This document shows, one piece after another, positions 1 through 7,721 of a stretch of DNA of 8,276 nt. Each line of letters opens with the position of its first letter. Within the stretch, counting starts at the first letter, position 1. The notes under the pieces are model-generated. The model did no database searches. It was not told where the DNA came from and was given only the letters and a program-made list of their open reading frames with translations. The DNA is from DASTPP01 sp035762175 (lineage in GTDB: Bacteria > Myxococcota_A > Polyangia > Polyangiales > Polyangiaceae): the NCBI GenBank assembly GCA_035762175.1, contig DASTPP010000382.1, positions 1 through 8,276 of the forward strand, read 5' to 3'. Both the position numbers and the translations under genes were made by a program.

Positions 1-309
1 GTCGGTGCCGCCGGTCGCGGCGACCGCGAGCGCCTGGCCGGTGGCGAACACGAGCGTGGTGCCCGGCTGCGAGAGGGGGCTGACGCCCCGGTGCCGGAAG
101 CGCCAGTACTCGAAGGCCGAGGTCGCGACGAAGGCGAGCGACACCGACACGAGCGTCACGCGGCGCCAGCGGGCCGAGTCGAGCGAGATGAAGACGAGGG
201 TGAGCAAGAAGCCGAGCGGCGCGAAGAGCAGGCGCTTGGTCAGCAGCTGGCTCAGCTCGCGCTCGAGCACCGCGCGGCGGATCTCTTCGAAGCCCGGTCC
301 TCGCATCAT
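1..309 (-). CDS. N-terminus of a polytopic membrane protein (partial, runs off the left edge)
   Basis: Reading the minus strand from an ATG at 309-307 gives 103 uninterrupted codons to the window edge. A second ATG follows immediately (306-304). The protein starts with a charged amphipathic stretch (about residues 7-24, including RRAVLEREL). Hydrophobic segments follow at about 27-43 (LLFAPLGFLLTLVFISL), 51-68 (VTLVSVSLAFVATSAFEYW) and 83-99, joined by short Arg-rich loops (RWRR, RFRHR). This looks like the membrane-embedded start of a multi-TM protein. Myxobacterial sensor histidine kinases and cyclases often begin this way, but no catalytic part is visible, so I assign no function. Codons have the G/C-ending bias of the neighbouring genes. 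No clear Shine-Dalgarno lies before the ATG pair; an 18-bp palindrome sits just upstream. It is divergent from the 73-aa gene. Confidence 0.7.
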   Translation of the reverse strand, partial: MMRGPGFEEIRRAVLERELSQLLTKRLLFAPLGFLLTLVFISLDSARWRRVTLVSVSLAFVATSAFEYWRFRHRGVSPLSQPGTTLVFATGQALAVAATGGTD

Positions 310-319
310 CGTGGGGCCT

Positions 320-337
320 GCGGGGGCGCGCCCCCGC
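320..337. promoter_or_regulatory. 18-bp perfect palindrome upstream of the membrane-protein gene
   Basis: GCGGGGGCG-CGCCCCCGC is a perfect dyad lying 10 bp upstream of the minus-strand ATG at 309. It could be an operator or a 5'-leader hairpin. In DNA this G+C-rich such a palindrome can also arise by chance, so the regulatory call is tentative. Confidence 0.25.
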
Positions 338-399
338 CCCCTACGTTGCCTTGCACCACCGCCGGCGCCGCACGTCAACGGGGGGCGCTTCGGCGGCCC

Positions 400-419
400 G
401 CGTGGTAGGGTTACCACGC
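400..419. promoter_or_regulatory. 8-bp dyad abutting the ribosome binding site of the 73-aa gene
   Basis: GCGTGGTA-GGGT-TACCACGC has 8-bp perfect arms with a 4-nt centre and ends two bases before the AGGAGG at 421. Unlike most inverted repeats here it contains A/T steps (GGTA/TACC), so it is less likely to be a composition artefact. The core TGGTA-N4-TACCA resembles GntR/FadR-type operators, known as a loose T-GTA...TAC-A pattern. It could equally form an RNA hairpin next to the Shine-Dalgarno. The role is inferred. Confidence 0.4.
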
Positions 420-420
420 T

Positions 421-426
421 AGGAGG
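421..426 (+). promoter_or_regulatory. Ribosome binding site of the 73-aa gene
   Basis: A perfect AGGAGG lies 11 nt before the ATG at 438, with a second purine patch (AAGG, 429-432) 5 nt before it. This signal is the main support for the small gene being translated. Confidence 0.6.
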
Positions 427-437
427 GCAAGGCCGCC

Positions 438-659
438 ATGGGCGCACGCGAATGCTTCGAGGTCGCCGGGCAGGCCGCCGGATTGCTCGAAGAGATGGGC
501 TTCGTGGCCGTCGCGCGCCTGAAGGGCGGGGTGGTCACGCTCGAGTTCTGGCGGGGCGAGCAAGCCATGCGCTACGAGTTCACCGACCCCTCGGTCACCC
601 CGCGCTCGCTCGCGCTCGCCTGCGCGGCCGAGTACCGCGAGCGGGTGGGCGACGACTGA
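438..659 (+). CDS. Small hypothetical protein, 73 aa
   Basis: ATG at 438, TGA at 657-659. I do not recognise the family. The sequence reads like a small folded domain: a helical start (residues 4-19), a hydrophobic strand-like stretch (about 22-37, GFVAVARLKGGVVTLEFW), a strand around 43-48, then a helix (about 56-69, SLALACAAEYRERV) and an acidic C-terminus. There are two cysteines (C6, C62), no signal peptide and no membrane segment, so it is probably cytoplasmic. Support for a real gene comes from the strong upstream AGGAGG, a protein-like composition and a palindrome just before the ribosome binding site. It appears monocistronic, with a CCCGGG inverted repeat right after the stop and then the repeat array. 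What it does cannot be told from sequence alone. Confidence 0.7.
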   Translation: MGARECFEVAGQAAGLLEEMGFVAVARLKGGVVTLEFWRGEQAMRYEFTDPSVTPRSLALACAAEYRERVGDD

Positions 660-661
660 GG

Positions 662-684
662 CCCGGGCTCCCGCCGCGCCCGGG
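662..684 (+). terminator. Possible stem-loop after the 73-aa gene
   Basis: CCCGGG at 662-667 can pair with CCCGGG at 679-684 across an 11-nt loop, starting 3 nt after the stop codon. There is no T-tract, so it would not be a canonical intrinsic terminator. Weak call. Confidence 0.2.
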
Positions 685-756
685 TCGCGGGGCAGGGGCA
701 ACGGACGGGGCGCGCGTCTCGGTCGCAGGGCCGAGGCGGCCGGCGGCGCGTGCACC

Positions 757-936
757 CCGGCCGTAGGGCAGCGGCGACGGGCGACGCGCGCTCCGTCCGC
801 AGGGTAAGGGCGACGGGCGGCGCGCGCTCCGTCCGCAGGGTAAGGGCGACGGGCGGCGCGCTCCCCGGCCGCAGGGCAGGGTCGACGGGCGACGCGGGCT
901 CCGTTCGCAGGGTAAGGGGGACGGGCGGCGCGCGCC
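757..936. repeat. Tandem array of about 36-bp units (5 clear copies)
   Basis: Five head-to-tail copies occupy 757-792, 793-828, 829-862, 863-900 and 901-936, with lengths 36, 36, 34, 38 and 36. A typical unit begins CCGTCCGCAGGGTAAGGG and continues with a GACGGGCGGCGCG block. Copies 2 and 3 are identical apart from a 2-base deletion; copies 1 and 4 carry CCGGCCG(T/C)AGGGCAG at the front. A diverged copy is visible at 720-755 and traces of another before it. The array fills most of the 322-bp gap between the 73-aa gene and the amidase. The unit contains no obvious long dyad and the array lacks CRISPR-type unique spacers. In either strand it can be read as a 12-residue Arg/Pro- or Arg/Gly-rich repeat, but nothing suggests translation. 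Confidence 0.85.
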
Positions 937-943
937 CCGGGCG

Positions 944-972
944 TTGGGCCGGGCGCCGAGTTGGCGTATCAC
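944..972 (+). promoter_or_regulatory. Candidate promoter of the amidase gene
   Basis: TTGGGC (944-949) and TATCAC (967-972) are separated by exactly 17 bp, matching sigma-70-type geometry, with partial matches to TTGACA and TATAAT. Transcription would be expected to start around 979-980, only 2-3 nt before the ATG at 982. That fits the absence of a Shine-Dalgarno and suggests a leaderless or nearly leaderless mRNA. This is prediction only. Confidence 0.35.
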
Positions 973-981
973 GCGGCGGCC

Positions 982-2784
982 ATGAGCCGCCCCTCCCGCC
1001 GCCACTTCGTCGCCCACGCCCTGCTCGCCGGCGTCGCCTCGGCCTGCGCCGAGGGCCCGAGCGCCTCGCCCGCCCGGGCCCCGGGCCAGAAGCCCGCCCC
1101 GCCCCCCGCGCCGCCCCCGGGCGCGCCCGCCGCGGGCGACGCCGTCACCGCCCAGACGATCGCCGAGGCCGAGAAGCTCGTGCGCGTGCGCTCGGCGCCG
1201 GCGGCGCGCGAGCAGATGGCGCGAAGCTGGCAGACGAACATGGGCCCGTCGTTCGCCCTGCGCGAGCGCCCGCCGCTCGACCCCTCGCTCGCCCCCGCCA
1301 CGGTGTGGGACCCGCGCGCGGCCGCCGGCGCGCTGCCGCCGCCGGCGCGGGCGAACCGGCTCTTGCCCTCGCGCCGGCCGGGGCCCGCGGCCCCGCCCGC
1401 GTCCGAGGCGGAGCTCGCCCACGCGCCCGTCTCGCTTCTTTCGCGGTGGCTCAAGCAGCGCAAGCTCACGTCGAGGGCGCTCACCGAGCTCTATTTGCAG
1501 CGGCTCGAGGCCTTCGACCCGAAGCTGAAGTGCGTCATCACGCTGACGCGCGCGATCGCCCTCGAGCAGGCCGACCGGGCCGACCGCGAGCTCGATCAGG
1601 GCAAGGTGCGGGGGCCGCTGCACGGCGTGCCCTACGGCCTGAAAGATCTGCTCGACACCGCCGGCGTCGCCACCACCTGGGGCGCCGAGCCCTACCGCGG
1701 CCGCGTGCCGAGCGAGGACGCGGCCGTCGTCAAGCGCCTGCGCGAGGCGGGGGCGGTGCTCGTCGCCAAGCTGAGCCTCGGCGCGCTCGCCCTGAACGAC
1801 GTGTGGTTCGGCGGGCAGACGAAGAACCCCTGGCTGCTCGAGGAGGGCTCGAGCGGCTCGAGCGCCGGGTCGGGGTCGGCCGTCGCGGCCGGCTGTGTCG
1901 GCTTCGCCATCGGCAGCGAGACGCTCGGCAGCATCGTCTCGCCCGCGAGCCGCTGCGGCGTCGTGGGGCTGCGCCCGACCTTCGGGCGCGTCGCGCGCAC
2001 GGGCGCCATGACGCTCTGCTGGTCGCTCGACAAGCTCGGCCCGATGGCGCGCGCCGTCGAGGACACCGCCCTCGTGCTCGGCGCCATCAGCGGCCCCGAC
2101 CCGGGCGACGCGAGCAGCGTGCCGAGCGCGTTCGACTTCGACGCCGACGCGCCGGTCAAGGGCCTGCGCGTCGGGTTCGTGCGCGCCTGGCTCGACGGGG
2201 CGAGCGAGGCCGAGCGGGGGGCGCTCGAGGCGGCCAAGCGCGCGGGGATGCAGGCGGTCGAGGTCGCCTTCCCCGATTTGCCCTACGGCGGCCTGCTGCC
2301 CGCGCTCTTCGCCGAGGCGGCCGCCTCGTTCGACGAGCTCGTGCGCTCGGGCCGCGTCGACCAGCTCGGCACGCCGAACGACGACGCGTGGCCCAACTTC
2401 TTCCGCCAGGCGAGGCTGCTCTCGGCGGTCGACCTCGTGCAGGCCGAGCGGCTGCGAAGGCAGGTGGCCCGCGCGCTCGACGAGCTGATGCGGCGGGTCG
2501 ACCTCTTGCTCGTGCCGGCGCTGCGCGACGAGGCCCTGACGGCGACCAACTTCAGCGGCCACCCCTCGCTCACCTTGCGGGCGGGCTTCGTCGAGATCGA
2601 TCGCATCCGCAGCGATTATGCGCCGCCGCCCGGCCGAGAGCTGCCCGCGCTCGCGCCCAAGCGGCGCGTGCCCCAGGGCGTGACGCTCGTCGGACGGCTC
2701 TTCGACGAGGCGACGCTCTGCCGCGCCGGCATGGCGCTCGAGCGCGAGCTCGGCGTCGCCGGCGAGCGCCCGCCGGGGTTCTGA
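982..2784 (+). CDS. Tat-exported amidase-signature family hydrolase
   Basis: 600 aa from the ATG at 982; a TTG at 961 is in frame but the peptide starting at 982 makes a clean export signal. Residues 1-22 carry a twin-arginine motif (S5-R6-R7-H8-F9-V10), a short hydrophobic stretch and a cysteine (C22 in ASAC) that could be a lipobox. A Pro/Ala-rich linker (about 25-50) follows. The amidase domain spans roughly 136-597. The Ser-cisSer-Lys triad can be placed at K221 (in YGLKDLLDTAG), S293 (in the GSSGSSAGS loop) and S317 (in GSETLGSIVSP). It should hydrolyse an amide C-N bond of an unknown substrate outside the cytoplasmic membrane. The region at about 55-110 (IAEAEKLVRVRSAPAAREQM and after) recalls an N-terminal segment seen in a subfamily of secreted bacterial amidases annotated as GatA-like. 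It is not a true GatA: it has an export signal and no GatB/C neighbours. No Shine-Dalgarno precedes the ATG. Family membership is firm, the substrate unknown. Confidence 0.92.
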   Translation: MSRPSRRHFVAHALLAGVASACAEGPSASPARAPGQKPAPPPAPPPGAPAAGDAVTAQTIAEAEKLVRVRSAPAAREQMARSWQTNMGPSFALRERPPLDPSLAPATVWDPRAAAGALPPPARANRLLPSRRPGPAAPPASEAELAHAPVSLLSRWLKQRKLTSRALTELYLQRLEAFDPKLKCVITLTRAIALEQADRADRELDQGKVRGPLHGVPYGLKDLLDTAGVATTWGAEPYRGRVPSEDAAVVKRLREAGAVLVAKLSLGALALNDVWFGGQTKNPWLLEEGSSGSSAGSGSAVAAGCVGFAIGSETLGSIVSPASRCGVVGLRPTFGRVARTGAMTLCWSLDKLGPMARAVEDTALVLGAISGPDPGDASSVPSAFDFDADAPVKGLRVGFVRAWLDGASEAERGALEAAKRAGMQAVEVAFPDLPYGGLLPALFAEAAASFDELVRSGRVDQLGTPNDDAWPNFFRQARLLSAVDLVQAERLRRQVARALDELMRRVDLLLVPALRDEALTATNFSGHPSLTLRAGFVEIDRIRSDYAPPPGRELPALAPKRRVPQGVTLVGRLFDEATLCRAGMALERELGVAGERPPGF

Positions 2785-2829
2785 GCCCCGGCCCGGCCCG
2801 GGCGGCGCGCCCGCGGCCTCGCGCGAGAC

Positions 2830-2848
2830 GGCCCGGGGGCCCCGGGCC
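2830..2848. terminator. Near-perfect palindrome between convergent genes
   Basis: GGCCCGGGG and CCCCGGGCC form 9-bp perfect arms around a single G, 45 bp past the amidase stop. It is a candidate bidirectional transcription end signal for the convergent amidase and hydrolase genes. There is no T-tract on either side, so function is uncertain. Confidence 0.35.
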
Positions 2849-2928
2849 CGCGCCCTCGTCGGCGCCCCGGGCGGCGGGCCCTTGAACTTCTTCGCCCGGT
2901 GGCTTCGCCCCGGCCATCGGCGGGGCGC

Positions 2929-2954
2929 GGGCCTCGGCCCTCAGGCCGGGGCCC
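2929..2954. terminator. 11-bp hairpin with the hydrolase stop codon in its loop
   Basis: Arms 2929-2939 and 2944-2954 pair over 11 bp with one imperfect position (a U-G wobble in plus-strand RNA). The 4-nt loop (2940-2943) contains the TGA of the minus-strand hydrolase. It may end amidase transcripts arriving from the left, or mark the end of the hydrolase message. It lacks a T-tract. Confidence 0.35.
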
Positions 2955-3672
2955 CGAAGCGCCGGCGGGCGAAGGCGCCGAGCGCGTCGAGCACGCGCGG
3001 CGGGATCTCGTGCCCGCCGCGGAAGGGCACGAACTCGACGCGGGCGCCGCCGCCCCCGAGCAGGTCGCGCAACACTTCGGCGAGCGCGAAGGGCAAGATG
3101 GCGTCGGCCGAGCCGTGGCTCTGCACGACCTCGAGGCCCCGGGCCGCGCCGGCCTCGAGATCTTCGCGCCAGCGCTCGGCGTGCATGATCGTGCCCGAGA
3201 GCAGGCAGAGGCCCGCGACGCCCGGCCGGGCCGAGAGCAGCCAGTCGGTGGTGAGCGTGGCGCCCTGCGAGAAACCGCCGACCAGGAGCGACCCCGGCTC
3301 GACGCCCTCGCCCTTCACGAGCGCCTCGACGCAGGCGGCGAGCGCGTCGCGCGCCCGGTCGAGCCCCTCGGGCGCGCGGTCCATCAGCGCGCGCAGCTCG
3401 CCGCGCATCGCGCTTCGCTGCAGCGCTTCGATGTCGACGGGCCACCAGACCCGCCCCTCGTAGCCGCCGCCGAAGTCGAGCGCGAGCGGCGCCTCGGGGA
3501 AGAACCAGCGCACCCCGGGCCCCGCGTCGATGACGCGCGAGAGCCCCACCAAGTCGTCGCCGGGGGCGCCGTAGCCGTGGCAGAGCAGCACGGCCGGCCC
3601 CCCCCCTCGCCCCTCGCGGTCGTCGCCGCCCGCGGCCCGCACGCGCAGCGGGCCCGCCGAGAACGTACGCAT
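2941..3672 (-). CDS. Alpha/beta-hydrolase, carboxylesterase/phospholipase type
   Basis: 243 aa, the usual size for single-domain serine esterases of the YpfH/carboxylesterase-like group. The ATG at 3672 is chosen because AGGAGG (3686-3681) sits 8 nt upstream; an in-frame GTG at 3681 would overlap that signal. The fold is shown by HGYGAPGDDL (32-41, oxyanion region), the nucleophile elbow GFSQGA with S135, an acid residue D190 in SHGSADAILPF, and H221 in GGHEIPP. Together these give a full Ser-Asp-His triad. No signal peptide is visible, so it is expected in the cytoplasm, acting on small esters or lysophospholipid-like substrates; the actual substrate cannot be read. It lies 69 bp downstream of the kinase stop on the same strand and may be co-transcribed. 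A run of nine identical bases (3598-3606) encodes Gly23-Gly25. Confidence 0.88.
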   Translation of the reverse strand: MRTFSAGPLRVRAAGGDDREGRGGGPAVLLCHGYGAPGDDLVGLSRVIDAGPGVRWFFPEAPLALDFGGGYEGRVWWPVDIEALQRSAMRGELRALMDRAPEGLDRARDALAACVEALVKGEGVEPGSLLVGGFSQGATLTTDWLLSARPGVAGLCLLSGTIMHAERWREDLEAGAARGLEVVQSHGSADAILPFALAEVLRDLLGGGGARVEFVPFRGGHEIPPRVLDALGAFARRRFGAPA

Positions 3673-3680
3673 CGTCAACA

Positions 3681-3686
3681 CCTCCT
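3681..3686 (-). promoter_or_regulatory. Ribosome binding site that fixes the hydrolase start
   Basis: On the minus strand AGGAGG is followed by an 8-nt spacer and the ATG at 3672-3670. The in-frame GTG at 3681-3679 uses the last G of this motif and is therefore unlikely to be the start. Confidence 0.65.
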
Positions 3687-3710
3687 CGTGGTTCGGGCCG
3701 CCCTTATGGC

Positions 3711-3741
3711 ACGGGCGCCGCCCCGGCGGGAGCGCCGCCCG

Positions 3742-3742
<1 letters not shown>
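3711..3742 (-). terminator. Hairpin between kinase and hydrolase genes
   Basis: ACGGGCG (3711-3717) and CGCCCGT (3736-3742) are complementary and enclose a G/C-rich 18-nt centre that can pair further. The hairpin begins at the kinase stop codon. It has no T-tract, so it may attenuate or stabilise rather than end the transcript, letting the downstream hydrolase be expressed at a different level. Confidence 0.25.
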
Positions 3743-5848
<2,106 letters not shown>

Positions 5849-5856
<8 letters not shown>

Positions 5857-6574
5857 GGCCCTCGACGTGCACGGCGCTTTCGGGCAGCCCGCCCTCGCGC
5901 CGCAAGAGTTCGGCCACCGACGCGGCCATCGCCGAGCGCCCGCAGACGAAGGCGTCGGCCGGCTCGAGCGCGCGCGCCAGCTCGACGACGTGCTCTTGGA
6001 CGTAGCCCCGGCGCCCCGCCCAGCTTTCGGGCGCGCGCGAGAGCGTGACCTCGAACCGCGCCCGGCCGCCCGGGCGCCGCCCCCAGGCCGACAGCTCGTC
6101 GCCCCAGAGCACGTCGTCGGGCGCGCGGTAGCCGGCGAGCAGCACGACCGGCGGGCCCTCGCGCGCGAGGGCCTCTTGGGCGAGCGCGCGCAGCGGCGCC
6201 ACCCCCGTGCCCGCCCCGACCAGGAGCGTCGCGCCGCGCCCGCGGGCCGAGCGCCAGGTGAGCGCGCCGCCCGCGTCGCCGACCTCGAGCCCCTGGCCCA
6301 CGCGCAGCCCCCAGAGCGCCTCGACGATGGGGTCGGTCGAGGCCCCGACGGCGACCTCGAAGTGGTTCGGCCCGGCGTGGCCCGGGGCCGAGGCGACCGA
6401 GTAGGGGCGCGCGAGCGCGGCCCCGTCGGGCCCGCGCGGGCGCAACATCACCCACTGCCCGGCCTCGTAGGCGAAGGGCTCGGGCCCTTCGGCCTCGAAC
6501 AGGAGCGCGCGCACGCGCGAGGTCAGCGCGTGCGTATCGGCAAGTCGGACGCGACGGGGACGCTCGGGACTCAT
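5849..6574 (-). CDS. FAD/NAD(P)-binding oxidoreductase, ferredoxin-NADP reductase type
   Basis: 241 aa. The N-terminal FAD-binding beta-barrel (about 5-105) carries RPYSVAS (56-62), the flavin-binding RxYS motif, after GQWVMLRP (39-46). The C-terminal NAD(P)-binding lobe (about 112-241) has the pyrophosphate loop GAGTGVAPLR (120-129), a GYRAPDDVLWGDEL segment (148-161) typical of nucleotide-binding reductases, and the CGRSAMAASV motif (211-220). It ends VHVEGHG. It should pass electrons between NAD(P)H and a one- or two-electron carrier, in the cytoplasm. No 2Fe-2S domain is fused and no ferredoxin or oxygenase gene is adjacent, so the partner is unknown. The ATG at 6574 has no good Shine-Dalgarno; an 8-bp inverted repeat lies just upstream. 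The stop codon overlaps the kinase start by 8 nt, so the two form an operon. Confidence 0.9.
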
Positions 6575-6583
6575 CGTTAAGGC

Positions 6584-6609
6584 GAGGGCCCGGCGCGAGC
6601 GGGGCCCTC
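6584..6609 (-). promoter_or_regulatory. Inverted repeat in the leader of the reductase-kinase operon
   Basis: GAGGGCCC (6584-6591) and GGGCCCTC (6602-6609) are perfect 8-bp arms with a 10-nt spacer, ending 9 nt upstream of the reductase ATG. On the minus strand a weak -10-like TAAGCG (about 6621-6616, preceded by TGC) lies upstream, which would place this repeat in the 5' leader as an RNA hairpin. It could also be an operator. Confidence 0.35.
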
Positions 6610-6639
6610 ACCCAACGCTTAGCACGGCCGCCCGCCCGC

Positions 6640-6692
6640 CGGGGCACGCCCCGTCGCGCCCCCGCGTCCGCAGCCCGCCCGCCCCGCCGCCC
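6640..6692. other. G-run-rich intergenic stretch with quadruplex motif
   Basis: The 145-bp gap between the protease stop and the reductase start has no gene. On the minus strand, G-runs at 6692-6690, 6685-6682, 6680-6678 and 6676-6674 fit a four-run quadruplex pattern with loops of 4, 1 and 1 nt. A CGGGG-CACG-CCCCG hairpin lies at 6640-6653. These may serve as an end signal for the protease transcript. Confidence 0.35.
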
Positions 6693-6719
6693 GGGCCCCG
6701 GCCGCCCCCGCGGGGCCCC

Positions 6720-7721
6720 TCAGTCGGCGACGTCCGCGCGCCCCTTGGCCCCGAGCCGCCCCGCCCCCTCGTGCGCCCAGGCCCGCCAGAGCTCGGCCGC
6801 GCCCTCCGGCGTCAGCCCGGCGGTCTCGGCGAGCGCCTTGAAGCCCGTCACGTCGCCCGCCGAGCCCTCGCGCCAGCGCTCGTAAAAGGCCCAGAGCTGC
6901 CCCCGCTCGTCGAGCCAGCGGCAGAACGAGCGCGCCGAGGCGTAATGCATCCGCTCGTGCTCGCGCCGAAAGTCGTGCCCCCCCATGCCGAGCAGCCGCG
7001 CGGGGCCCGCCTCGCTCCGCCCGAGCGGCGTGTCGAGCGCCTCGCGCAGCCACGCGTCGCGCTCGTTGGGCCCCCCGTGCACGCCCCCCTGCGCGTCGAA
7101 CCAGGGCGTCTCGTAGAGCGACGCGAGCCCCTCGTCGAACCAGGTCGGCACCCCCGGAAAGTCGTCGCGCACCAGCGCGTGCATCAGCTCGTGCACGAGC
7201 ACCCCCGGGCCCCGCCCCACGTTCGCCACCGCGCGCCGCTCGCCGACGACGTAAAAGCCGTAGGGCGAGGGGCAGCGACCCCCCTCGTAGCGGCGGCAGT
7301 ACGCCTCGTACGACGCGTCGTCGGCGAAGACGTACGCGCGCACCGGCCGCGCCGCCGCCGCCCGCCCGAGCGGACCCCGCAGCTGCGCCCCGAGCGCCCG
7401 CTCGGCGAGCCCGACGCTCCGCTCGAAGGCCTCGCCCTCGGGCCCCGCCACCAGCACGCGCCCGGCCAGCAGCCGCAGCGCGCGCCGCCCCCCGAAGGTC
7501 GCCTCGTCGTCGGCCGGGTCGGGCCGCGCCCCGCCCGCCGCCGCGCCCGCCGCCCCCTCGGCGCCGCCGCCGCCCGGCGCCGGCGCGCGCCCCGGCGGCT
7601 GGCACGAGACGAGCCAGGCGACCAGCCAGAGCAGCAGGGCGCCGCCGTGCAGTGTCCAGCGGCCGCTCACCACGTCGAGCGAGCCGGCCGGCCGCGAGGC
7701 ATCACCGGGGGGGAAGGCCAT
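6720..7721 (-). CDS. Putative lipoprotein zinc metalloprotease (HEXXH gluzincin type)
   Basis: 333 aa from the ATG at 7721. A hydrophobic segment (about 24-37, HGGALLLWLVAWLVSC) ends in the lipobox LVSC with C40, so the mature protein is probably lipid-anchored outside the cytoplasmic membrane. A Gly/Pro/Ala-rich linker (41-70) follows. The catalytic core has HELMH (177-181) with zinc ligands H177 and H181 and base E178, then WFDEGLASLYE (194-204) where E197 is the probable third ligand. This arrangement matches peptidase-MA-like and DUF1570-like families. Upstream, ARPVRAYVFADDASYEAYCRR (about 124-144) matches the usual strand and helix before the active site. Substrate unknown. The n-region before the hydrophobic segment is long; a GTG start at codon 17 or 18 (VVSGRW) would give a more typical signal peptide, but neither start has a clear Shine-Dalgarno. 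It lies on the same strand as the reductase operon, separated by 145 bp. Confidence 0.85.
   Translation of the reverse strand: MAFPPGDASRPAGSLDVVSGRWTLHGGALLLWLVAWLVSCQPPGRAPAPGGGGAEGAAGAAAGGARPDPADDEATFGGRRALRLLAGRVLVAGPEGEAFERSVGLAERALGAQLRGPLGRAAAARPVRAYVFADDASYEAYCRRYEGGRCPSPYGFYVVGERRAVANVGRGPGVLVHELMHALVRDDFPGVPTWFDEGLASLYETPWFDAQGGVHGGPNERDAWLREALDTPLGRSEAGPARLLGMGGHDFRREHERMHYASARSFCRWLDERGQLWAFYERWREGSAGDVTGFKALAETAGLTPEGAAELWRAWAHEGAGRLGAKGRADVAD

Noticed and set aside
720..936. CRISPR array
   Set aside because: The 36-bp units are directly contiguous with no unique spacers, and no cas genes are present.
961..981. TTG at 961 as amidase start
   Set aside because: It overlaps the likely promoter -10 and would put seven extra residues before the twin-arginine signal. 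The ATG at 982 fits better.
595..2562. 655-codon open frame on the minus strand across the repeat array and amidase
   Set aside because: Antisense shadow of the amidase. Its only regular part is the 12-residue readout of the 36-bp repeat, with no ribosome binding site or recognisable domain.
750..2885. 711-codon plus-strand frame overlapping the amidase in another frame
   Set aside because: Out-of-frame shadow, almost all Arg/Ala/Gly/Pro. The amidase frame has the full catalytic triad and an export signal.
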